A stretch of DNA of 64,000 bases. It comes from Mucilaginibacter agri (GTDB lineage Bacteria; Bacteroidota; Bacteroidia; Sphingobacteriales; Sphingobacteriaceae). The stretch spans positions 868,001 to 932,000 of the forward strand of contig NZ_WWEO01000045.1 of NCBI RefSeq assembly GCF_009928685.1, read 5' to 3'. Shown here piece by piece: positions 56,714 to 64,000 of this stretch. Below the pieces are notes generated by a model that was not told the origin of the DNA, made no database searches, and worked only from the letters and a program-made list of their open reading frames with translations. Position 1 is the first letter of the stretch, and every line of letters begins with the position of its first letter. Position numbers and translations under genes: made by a program.

Positions 56714-57523
56714 TTATCCAGATGTATTAAGTTCGTTCAGCGCTTCGGAATTATAGCTAAACCGTATCACTGCCGAATCGCCCAAAATAATTTGATCGCC
56801 CTCTTGCAGCTTGTGCCCAATTTGTATAGCATTAAGTTTGATAAGGCTATCATTGTCCGATTGTTTAATTTTTATTTTGTTTTGTGGTGGCACTCCACCT
56901 TCGTCGCCAAACAAAATAAAACAACCGTGCTCTGGGCTCCATTCAATGTGCGCATGCTGCCGGCTGATGTATTTATTACTTTCATTGGCGCTGTTGCCTG
57001 GAAAAGCGATATGATTGTGTCTAAAAAAACCGTCTTTAACCTGCACTTCTTTCTCCCGGCCTATATTGTATTTAGTTACTTCAGAGGTAATATGATATTC
57101 TTCTTGCTCTGCTTCCCCGCTTAATACCCGAATATAAGCCGAACCAGTTTTCTGAACAGTATTTTCTTTTGTGCGAATAAAGATCGACGCATCTATATCG
57201 GGAACTTTAATGGCATCCATTGGCAAAGCATCCTCATAGCTGACTGCCATTTCCCAATCTTCGGGTAGTCCCAGCGCGAAATCATCGGCTATTCTTTGTA
57301 CTTCATCTTTAAAACGCATTGGCTCAGTGGCATAAACTACAGATTCAAATATGTGTTTCTCCGCCGGATTGGTTAAAAAAAACAGATGAATACCCTTGAT
57401 ATTACGCCCTTCGCCGCCTTCAGATTTTTGCAATTCAACTTTAATAAAGCGTAGCAACGCATCTCTAAGAGCTTTTACGTCTTTAGGGGTATTATCTTCT
57501 TTTCGTTTAAACAGATTGAACAT
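56714..57523 (-). CDS. FHA-domain protein
   Basis: A 269-residue soluble protein. The N-terminal half (about 1-120) is a mixed alpha/beta region that may be the counterpart of the N-terminal domain of actinobacterial FhaA (weak, by position). The C-terminal FHA domain (about 160-262) carries YNIGRE, SNKYISRQHAHIEW and LNAIQIGHKLQEGDQIILGD, so it keeps the phosphothreonine-binding Arg, Ser-Arg-His and Asn-like positions. FHA domains recruit phosphorylated partners of Ser/Thr kinases. It lies 19 nt downstream of the SEDS-PBP gene and is probably cotranscribed with the PP2C phosphatase gene. Confidence 0.83.
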   Translation of the reverse strand: MFNLFKRKEDNTPKDVKALRDALLRFIKVELQKSEGGEGRNIKGIHLFFLTNPAEKHIFESVVYATEPMRFKDEVQRIADDFALGLPEDWEMAVSYEDALPMDAIKVPDIDASIFIRTKENTVQKTGSAYIRVLSGEAEQEEYHITSEVTKYNIGREKEVQVKDGFFRHNHIAFPGNSANESNKYISRQHAHIEWSPEHGCFILFGDEGGVPPQNKIKIKQSDNDSLIKLNAIQIGHKLQEGDQIILGDSAVIRFSYNSEALNELNTSG

Positions 57524-57542
57524 TGGTTAATGTTTTGAAAAA

Positions 57543-60500
57543 CTACTCGTTGTTTACTTCACTCACCTCGCTTTGGTCGATACTCTTTATATAACCTTTC
57601 TTCAACAAGAAGGGGATCACATGTGCACCTGCCAATTTAACTGCATCAGACGAACCTTTGGTCGCTTCTATACGAATACAAACTACCATATTGCCTTTTC
57701 CGTTTGCCATAGGCGCAAAAAAAGCATACCAGCCATCGTTTATACTTTCTCCTTTCCAAATTCGTTCGGGCGTGCCGGTTTTGCCTGCTACACTTATCCC
57801 CAGAGTTGCGGCTTTGGGGGCGCTTTGCTCTATCATATATTTGGTCATTAATGCCGCGTATGCCGGGTCATTAGTTAGCTTTACGCCTTCTTTAATCACT
57901 TGTGGCTGATTACTTACCTTAAGCACAAACCTGTTGGCAATTAAGGTTCCATTATTAGCCACGCCAGACACTAACCGCGCCACAGCTGCCGGAGTAGCTA
58001 TAAGCGCCCCCTGCCCCCAAGCCATGCCAGAAATACCCTTAGCACGTGTCTTGCGGATATTATTCGGATCATATTTAGGTTTAGTATTAAACTCGGTTGA
58101 GCGCCATAGATCGCGCCACTTTTCTTCCTGTGCAGTATTGTCTGGTTGTTTGTTGTAAAAATAACCACCTACCCCATGTAAAAACATTCCGGTTTTTAAA
58201 TAAAGAGTAGCCATATCTTCCTGCAAATGCTCTTCGTTCGCCAGCTTAATAAAGTATACATTGTTTGATTTGGCTACCGCGCGCTCCAACGTAATTTCAC
58301 CAGTTTCATCAGGTTCCAAACCTTTAGTCCGGATACGCTCGGCTTCAGTTACTGTAAATGTTTTATCGGCAGCCGCCAATCCCAATTTATTAAATGATGC
58401 CAGCGATGTTAACACCTTGGCCGTTGAGCCCGGCTGCGTTGCATAGGTAAACCCTAAATCACTTGTGGTCATCCACTGTGTTAATTTATTCTGATCACTA
58501 ACCGGCATGGTAAGCTGCTCCCAGTTATGTATTGGAGGCAAAGGATATAAGGCCGAAGCCAACACGTCACCTGTAGCTGCTTCCATCACAACTACAGAAA
58601 CCCGGTTATCGTTAAGCGCCGTATCAGCCGCTATCGAGTTTTGGATACTGGTTTGTAAATCGGCATCTACTGTAAGCTGCACATCGCGGTTACGCAGTTT
58701 GAAAGCTTTCACCTCGTCGCTGTTAATACCAGCAATTAGCAATGGCGCTAAAGCGCTGTAATCGCGCTTACTTACAGTCATTTCTTTTACACCGTGCGGC
58801 AAAAACCTATCTTCCTGAAAACGACTTGCACGCACGTTATAGTTGCTTACCGGCATATTGAAGCCTCGTAGTTCGGCAGCATGTTCGTATTCGGCAAAGT
58901 AACCGTTGGTGCTTCCGTTAAAAATTCCTGTATTGGCATCGCCAGTCCAAAAAAACATTTGCGCTTCAAACGGATAATATCTGCTTAAGCGCTTATGCAA
59001 AGCAGCCTCGATATCAAAACTACCGGCGCCAGCAGCGTCCAATAAACTTCGTTGCTTTCTAATTAAATCTGAGGAACTGGTGGCTAATATGCGCCCCTCC
59101 CGATCATACAAAGTACCAGCCTGCAACTTGTTCATCAATATGGCAATCCGCGGATTATAACTAAACATCCTGGTACCACTTTTGTCGGCTACCAGTGCGG
59201 GCTTCACCACCCAATTGGTATTATTGAAAGCATACCTCGAAACATTAACTATCAGCAATAGAACACCAATAACGGCAGCAAATAATGCTGGCATCAAATT
59301 ATGATCTTGCTGTTTGGTTATATAATCCATTTGCACCTGTGAACCTTTAACGGATGACGCTGACAATAAAAAGCCCGCGGCCAAAAAATTAACAACAAGC
59401 GACGAGCCACCATAGCTTTCAAAAGGCAATGAGACCCCAGACAACGGCAGCGCGCCCGTTGAACCACCGGCAATTAGCAGAAATTGTACAAAGGTGCAAA
59501 CACCTATACCAGCGCATAAATAAAACAGAAACGGGGTACCCGTTTGCCGCCCTATAATTACCGATCGGTGTAAATACAGTAAAAACAGCAAAAAAATACA
59601 GACTATACCCACCCATCCGAACTCTTCGCCTATGGACGGTAAAATCATGTCGGTATGTGCTTCGGGTATTGTTTTGGCAAAGCCCTCTCCTATACCCTGC
59701 CCGGCAACTCCACCACCAGAGATTCCCCAAAGCCCATTGGCAACCTGGTCGCCGCCGTATACTTCGTTATTCAAGGCATCTTCCCAAATAGCTTTACGAT
59801 CAACCAAACGTTGCACCGGGCCGGGTATGAGTTTGTCGAGGTGCGGAATTTTGTCGATAGTTAAAAATCCTGCAATAATGATCAGCGCCATAATTGCCGA
59901 TTCGCTTAATTGCTTACGTTTAAACAAGTAAACCAGTAAAAGCATGGTTGCCGTTAGCAATGCTGATAACCAAACATTTTTAAATACCCAGGTAACCAAC
60001 ACGTAAAACACTACGGAAGCAGCCATAAAGCCAAAATCTCCACGAGCGAAAGAGAATAGGATAATAAACGAAAAACAGATTACCATAGCTGGCCCCAGGT
60101 CGCCCAGTATCAAAAACAAAAACAGCGTAACCACCGTGGCTACAAGCGCAAAGGAAAAAAACGACCATCGTTTTTGCCAACTTGGGTATTCGCTAATAAA
60201 ACGCTCATTGCTGGCGAAGAAACCTGCCAGAAACAAAATCACCAGGTATTTAACAATTTCGCTAGGTTGAACGCCAAACAAATTAACCTTAACGCCGCTA
60301 CCCTCTGGCCCGCTGCCCAAACTAATGGTAAGCATTAACAATACTATAGCAACGGATATCCAGGGCCAACCGTTGGCTGCTTTAGCATCTCGTTTAAAAA
60401 CAAATAGCCGGTAAAAGTTAGAATCTGTAGTAAAGCGCCGCAAATTAAATGATAAGATAACCAGCATACCCACAAAGCCAATAAACAAATAAAAAAGTGA

Positions 60501-61628
60501 GTCTTTAGCAAGGAACCTATCACTCAAGGGATCTTGCAAACTCAAGAGTGTTAAGAATGAGATACCTGTTAAAATCATAACAATTGGCAGCAGTAATTGA
60601 TCTGTTGCCGCAAATTTCCAGGTTAATACCAGGTGCATAATTAAGAAACAGGCAAAAAAACAAGCTACAATAAGCCAGAATGATGAATTAAATTCAGCGG
60701 GCGTACGAATGATCAGAGACTTCTCTTTTCTAAGTATATTAAAATCGCGGGTAGACAATAGTCTAATGGTATGTGGCGATTGGTTAAAATTGAACGTTAT
60801 ATCCCCATCGAGATTTTCAGTTCCAGCTGTGTTACCAAATTGATAACCCGGCTGTAGTGGTAATACCTCAAATGCTTTATTTGCAGGCAGATTTTTAAAT
60901 GAATAATACCCCTCGTTATTAGTGCGAGCAAAAGCGGTTAAGGCTTGCAGGTGTTTACTACCGTTAGTGTCGTTGGTGTAAATCTTTTTAAACCCCTGCC
61001 CTGTTTCTGCCAGACGCTTAATCTCATCTATCTGTTCGTCGCTATAAGTACTGTCTTGGGGTAAGATCATTTTAAGCCTAACCAATACCCCCGCAACATT
61101 ACCAGCTTTGTTGGTTATTTTACCGCTAATACTGCCGCCATTTAAACCAATATCCGTAACATTTAATAAGGCTGGTGGGTTACTTTGCTCCTGTTGAAAA
61201 CGCAGTGAATCGTCGCCCGTAAAACCCAATAACGAACGCGACACCATTACCCGTTGTTTAAATGACTCTCCTCCTTGTTTAAAGGCATCATCGGCATTTA
61301 CATAATAAAGCCGTTTGTTAAGCTCGCCGATATTGTCGAATTTTCTTCCTTGAGCTGTACGTTCGGCCACTACACTTTCGATAAGTTTAATATCGTTTTC
61401 ATCTTCAAAATAATGGCCTTTTGCGAGTAACTTACTGAAGTTTTGTGCCGGATTTTTTGCGTTAAGATTTACCATGGTGCCATCCTTCAGGCGGCTGTCA
61501 ACATCAACAAAATTATTTTGCTCCACCATATATAAGCGACAAAACAGAGCCCCTAGCATCAACGCGATCAGTAATAAGAAAATGCGCTCCTTAGACCGCG
61601 AAAACGGATTAGCTTTTCCTTGATCCAT
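57543..61628 (-). CDS. SEDS (FtsW/RodA) - class B penicillin-binding protein fusion
   Basis: A 1361-residue single-chain peptidoglycan synthase. Residues 14-33 form an N-terminal helix; 60-310 form an extracytoplasmic region with a carboxypeptidase-regulatory-like beta-sandwich (about 165-290). SEDS domain (about 315-760): GDLGPAMVI, PEAHTDMILPSIGEEFGWVG (catalytic-type Asp660) and GVSLPFESYGGSS. After a helix (about 778-797) comes the PBP transpeptidase: STAK (Ser1068), SNN (1121-1123) and KTGT (1283-1286). All catalytic motifs look intact. It combines glycan polymerisation and crosslinking, normally done by separate RodA and PBP2 or FtsW and FtsI. One nucleotide separates it from the PP2C gene upstream. 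Confidence 0.9.
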   Translation of the reverse strand: MDQGKANPFSRSKERIFLLLIALMLGALFCRLYMVEQNNFVDVDSRLKDGTMVNLNAKNPAQNFSKLLAKGHYFEDENDIKLIESVVAERTAQGRKFDNIGELNKRLYYVNADDAFKQGGESFKQRVMVSRSLLGFTGDDSLRFQQEQSNPPALLNVTDIGLNGGSISGKITNKAGNVAGVLVRLKMILPQDSTYSDEQIDEIKRLAETGQGFKKIYTNDTNGSKHLQALTAFARTNNEGYYSFKNLPANKAFEVLPLQPGYQFGNTAGTENLDGDITFNFNQSPHTIRLLSTRDFNILRKEKSLIIRTPAEFNSSFWLIVACFFACFLIMHLVLTWKFAATDQLLLPIVMILTGISFLTLLSLQDPLSDRFLAKDSLFYLFIGFVGMLVILSFNLRRFTTDSNFYRLFVFKRDAKAANGWPWISVAIVLLMLTISLGSGPEGSGVKVNLFGVQPSEIVKYLVILFLAGFFASNERFISEYPSWQKRWSFFSFALVATVVTLFLFLILGDLGPAMVICFSFIILFSFARGDFGFMAASVVFYVLVTWVFKNVWLSALLTATMLLLVYLFKRKQLSESAIMALIIIAGFLTIDKIPHLDKLIPGPVQRLVDRKAIWEDALNNEVYGGDQVANGLWGISGGGVAGQGIGEGFAKTIPEAHTDMILPSIGEEFGWVGIVCIFLLFLLYLHRSVIIGRQTGTPFLFYLCAGIGVCTFVQFLLIAGGSTGALPLSGVSLPFESYGGSSLVVNFLAAGFLLSASSVKGSQVQMDYITKQQDHNLMPALFAAVIGVLLLIVNVSRYAFNNTNWVVKPALVADKSGTRMFSYNPRIAILMNKLQAGTLYDREGRILATSSSDLIRKQRSLLDAAGAGSFDIEAALHKRLSRYYPFEAQMFFWTGDANTGIFNGSTNGYFAEYEHAAELRGFNMPVSNYNVRASRFQEDRFLPHGVKEMTVSKRDYSALAPLLIAGINSDEVKAFKLRNRDVQLTVDADLQTSIQNSIAADTALNDNRVSVVVMEAATGDVLASALYPLPPIHNWEQLTMPVSDQNKLTQWMTTSDLGFTYATQPGSTAKVLTSLASFNKLGLAAADKTFTVTEAERIRTKGLEPDETGEITLERAVAKSNNVYFIKLANEEHLQEDMATLYLKTGMFLHGVGGYFYNKQPDNTAQEEKWRDLWRSTEFNTKPKYDPNNIRKTRAKGISGMAWGQGALIATPAAVARLVSGVANNGTLIANRFVLKVSNQPQVIKEGVKLTNDPAYAALMTKYMIEQSAPKAATLGISVAGKTGTPERIWKGESINDGWYAFFAPMANGKGNMVVCIRIEATKGSSDAVKLAGAHVIPFLLKKGYIKSIDQSEVSEVNNE

Positions 61629-61629
61629 G

Positions 61630-63045
61630 TTAGTTGATCTTTACAGGTAAAGAATCTGCTTTAAGCGTTAAAGGCATTATTTTACCATTGATATATTTTT
61701 TTTCAGGGACTTCGATATAGTTCTGCACAGCGGTTTTGCAGTTGTAAAACCTCACATTTTTTAATCCCACCGTTTGGTTTCGCGAAGCGACTGCAGTTTG
61801 GCAATCGCGAAAGGCAACACTGTCCAATTGCAAGCTTTTAGCTTTGGCAGATAATATAAATATAGGCCCAGTATAGGCTGAGTCGCTTTGCAACACCATC
61901 TCTCTTTTCGCTTTAATCAGCAAACTGTCTTTAGATATGTTTATGGCCTCACTTATTACGATAGGTGATTTGTATGAAGTATCTAATAACAGGATGTGTC
62001 CTTTGAGTTGGTCTATCGCTTGTTGCAATTTGACCTCCTGTGCATTTCGTTGCTTTTTGATAAGAGAATCTACTTTAGTTTGTTCAACAATTACCCGCGG
62101 CTTCTGCCCTTGCAGGTAAAACCATACCGTACTACCTAAAAATACGATCATTAAAATGGTTAAAACCGGAATAGCTACGCTTGTTTTTCTTTTGAAATTC
62201 ATCGGCACTTCATCCGGTTCCTTTGAACTTATAGCTTCTTCTCCCTTGGATTTCGATGATGAAGATGGCATGGTAGCTTCGTGTTGGGAACTTGCCTTGT
62301 CATTTTGTACCAATACTGCCGTAATATTATCGCGGCCACCGTTTTGATTGGCAGCATTAACGAGCAGCTTGCATTTCTCTTTAAGGGGCATGCTTGCCGT
62401 CAGGATATCGGTAATATCCTGTTTATTAACCATGTCTGTAAGGCCGTCACTGCATAGTAACAACATATCGCCCGGCAAAAATGGTGACTGCCCTGTTTCT
62501 ATGTAATCTGTTTTGCTGGCTAAGTCGCTTTCGAAACCGAGTGCTTTGTTAATCTCATTACGTTTTGGATGTGCCATTGCGGCTTCTTCAGTTAACCGCT
62601 GAGAATCTTCCAGATAACCCACGAAAGAATGATCTTGCGTTATTTTTACTAAAGATTGATCGCGCAGGAGGTACAAGCGGGTATCGCCAACATGGGCATA
62701 ATAGAATTGATTCTTCTCGATATCGACCATAGCGAGCGTAGCTACGCAGGCCATATTTCGGCGCTCGTCAGCTTGCTGCTTATCTTTCAAAATTCGTTCA
62801 TTGGCCAGATTAAAGCTTTCTATAAGCATCGGAATCACATCGCCCGATGCTGCCTTATTGATTCGATTTAAAAAAGATTCGCGGGCCAATGCGGCTGCCA
62901 CTTCACCTCCTGAATATCCTCCAACTCCGTCTATTACGCAGGCTATAATCATATCGTTTTTTGCAGCCCATTGTGCAATAAACGTATCTTCGTTGTTACT
63001 ACGTTGTTTACCGGTATCGGTTATGCCAAAAAACTGATCAGCCAT
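61630..63045 (-). CDS. Membrane-anchored PP2C-type Ser/Thr phosphatase
   Basis: A 471-residue protein. The N-terminal PP2C domain (1-247) has the metal-binding set: NNED (Asp20), VIDGVGG (Asp39), CSDGLTDMV (Asp200) and GGRDNITAVL (Asp239). A Ser-rich linker leads to one membrane helix (about 288-310), then a short coiled coil and an extracytoplasmic beta-rich tail (about 355-460) that may form a small parallel beta-helix. This is the architecture of actinobacterial PstP/Stp: cytosolic phosphatase, helix, outside domain. It would reverse Ser/Thr phosphorylation by a kinase not seen in the window. It lies 1 nt upstream of the SEDS-PBP gene. Confidence 0.88.
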   Translation of the reverse strand: MADQFFGITDTGKQRSNNEDTFIAQWAAKNDMIIACVIDGVGGYSGGEVAAALARESFLNRINKAASGDVIPMLIESFNLANERILKDKQQADERRNMACVATLAMVDIEKNQFYYAHVGDTRLYLLRDQSLVKITQDHSFVGYLEDSQRLTEEAAMAHPKRNEINKALGFESDLASKTDYIETGQSPFLPGDMLLLCSDGLTDMVNKQDITDILTASMPLKEKCKLLVNAANQNGGRDNITAVLVQNDKASSQHEATMPSSSSKSKGEEAISSKEPDEVPMNFKRKTSVAIPVLTILMIVFLGSTVWFYLQGQKPRVIVEQTKVDSLIKKQRNAQEVKLQQAIDQLKGHILLLDTSYKSPIVISEAINISKDSLLIKAKREMVLQSDSAYTGPIFILSAKAKSLQLDSVAFRDCQTAVASRNQTVGLKNVRFYNCKTAVQNYIEVPEKKYINGKIMPLTLKADSLPVKIN

Positions 63046-63139
63046 TAGGTTTACGGGAGTTTTTAATATCCGAAAAATGTGTAACTAGTAACAAAATGCA
63101 GATCACCAATAAGCCGATAGAAAGTAGTTGCGACATTGA

Positions 63140-64000
63140 TTATGGTTTAAAAATGTTAACACCTACAATTCCGTTCAAAAGCATTTTTGAGTTTAAGGGC
63201 AACTCGGTCCAAGCCGGTGAATTAATATCACTTGCAACTACCTCATTCTCATTCAAAATGGTACGCTCGCCAAAAGAAGCGAGATAGAATTTACCATCTG
63301 ATCTGTTGTACCTGATTTTCAAATGCGGCGTATTTACCCAATCAGAAGGTATTTTAAATATATTAATATCATCTCGCTCGTCTTCACTACCGGTGACGAT
63401 AATCTCGTCTTCAGTCATAAAGTATTCTACTTTTTTGCCTGCAAACTGCTTTTCGGGCAAAATGGTTTCAAAGCGAGCCACGCTCTTTTGCGACTTGTTA
63501 GGGGCACTAACTTCAGGATTACTCTCCCGATATTCAAAATTATTAACGTAAGGCAACTCGTAATAACCTTCGCTGTAATAATTAAAATCTTTCATTACAT
63601 CCTGGCTAATATCAAAAGTTTGCGCAATACCAGTATGACGCGGGATAAACGTTACCCGGAGATTTTCTTCCTTTTGGGTGTTACCGGGCATCAGTTTGCC
63701 TATGAAGCCAATATCTCCACGGGCATAATCGGGGTGTGAAACCAATCTAAATACCCATTTAGAACTCGACGGTACTACTGTACTGCCAGATTCATGGCTT
63801 TGCTTTAGTATTTCATAGAACTTTTTAACGCTCTCATTAACTATTAGCCCGAATAAGCCCTGTTTATTATGCATAAATTCTGTATAGTCTTCGGAATTAA
63901 AGCTGATAATAAACTCGTGATAGAACACCACGCGGCCTGCGAATGAAAGCTCTCTTATAGAATCATTGAACTTCCCGAGTATGTAGTTATATACATCGTC
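63140..64000 (-). CDS. Partial FHA-like protein (5' end outside the window)
   Basis: The frame is open from 63140 to the last base. The GTG at 63931 is not a likely start, because upstream in-frame codons to 64000 contain no stop and encode sequence that continues naturally (NYILGKFNDSIRELSFAGR). The visible 286 or so residues have an alpha/beta N-terminal part and a C-terminal region (about the last 95 residues) with HLKIRYNRSDGKFYLASFG, NENEV and LPLNSKMLLNGIVGVNIFKP. That pattern looks like a divergent FHA domain lacking the usual GR and SRxH motifs. It is 94 nt upstream of the PP2C gene and probably heads or continues the same operon. Confidence 0.6.
   Translation of the reverse strand, partial: DDVYNYILGKFNDSIRELSFAGRVVFYHEFIISFNSEDYTEFMHNKQGLFGLIVNESVKKFYEILKQSHESGSTVVPSSSKWVFRLVSHPDYARGDIGFIGKLMPGNTQKEENLRVTFIPRHTGIAQTFDISQDVMKDFNYYSEGYYELPYVNNFEYRESNPEVSAPNKSQKSVARFETILPEKQFAGKKVEYFMTEDEIIVTGSEDERDDINIFKIPSDWVNTPHLKIRYNRSDGKFYLASFGERTILNENEVVASDINSPAWTELPLNSKMLLNGIVGVNIFKP

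Noticed and set aside
56792..57124. 110-codon plus-strand ORF opposite the FHA gene
   Set aside because: Antisense shadow of the FHA domain; composition is hydrophobic by chance and there is no initiation signal.
63140..63931. Complete 263-residue gene starting with GTG at 63931
   Set aside because: The same frame continues without a stop to the window edge, so the gene is treated as partial.

Overview
The window looks like chromosomal DNA of a Bacteroidota bacterium, most likely a Sphingobacteriaceae relative such as Mucilaginibacter or Pedobacter (an inference from gene content only). The support is an AT-rich sequence, a UpxY-type NusG paralog, type IX secretion (T9SS) C-terminal sorting domains, PorV, a FimB/Mfa2-like lipoprotein and few obvious Shine-Dalgarno sites. 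No rRNA, tRNA, CRISPR array, transposase or phage gene was seen.

Layout. (1) 0.1-1.1 kb: fimbrial-type lipoprotein on the minus strand, then a 1.2 kb AT-rich gap. (2) 2.3-9.1 kb, plus strand: upxY, a small HTH protein, a TMEM220-like membrane protein and an ebo cluster (eboA, eboB, eboC, eboD, eboF), which in other bacteria is linked to making or moving a secondary metabolite. eboE is missing there and lies alone at 48.2-49.5 kb on the other strand. (3) 9.1-47.9 kb: a large Wzx/Wzy exopolysaccharide (EPS) locus, mostly minus strand. It encodes WcaJ-type priming transferase, UDP-glucose dehydrogenase, two GT2 and three GT4 glycosyltransferases, an acetyltransferase, Wzx, Wzy, Wzc and Wza. Interleaved are three clan GH-A-like glycoside hydrolases, PorV, a membrane protein and four giant secreted proteins (malectin-like, Ig-like and sorbosone-dehydrogenase-like propeller domains) that lie just upstream of wza. 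Several have T9SS sorting domains. (4) 48.2-52.6 kb: eboE and a divergent Kelch-repeat T9SS protein. (5) 52.7-56.7 kb, plus strand: methyltransferase, membrane-tethered DnaQ-like exonuclease overlapping a cNMP/CBS/DUF294 protein, and a stand-alone CHC2 zinc finger. (6) 56.7-64.0 kb, minus strand: FHA protein, a SEDS-penicillin-binding-protein fusion, a membrane PP2C phosphatase and a partial FHA-like protein running off the window end.

How they work together. The EPS genes suggest a repeat unit of about six sugars, probably containing glucuronic acid and possibly acetylated. It would be built on undecaprenyl phosphate, flipped by Wzx, polymerised by Wzy under Wzc control and exported through Wza. 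The T9SS cargo encoded alongside carries sugar-binding modules and may decorate or organise that matrix. The last block matches in content and order the actinobacterial fhaA-fhaB-pstP-rodA-pbpA-pknA-pknB cell-wall operon, with RodA and PbpA fused into one protein. The most novel-looking items are that parallel operon, an undescribed roughly 320-residue domain with a YH(G/S)CC motif in three proteins of the EPS locus, the split ebo cluster, and a 21-nt leader element shared by two EPS transcription units.
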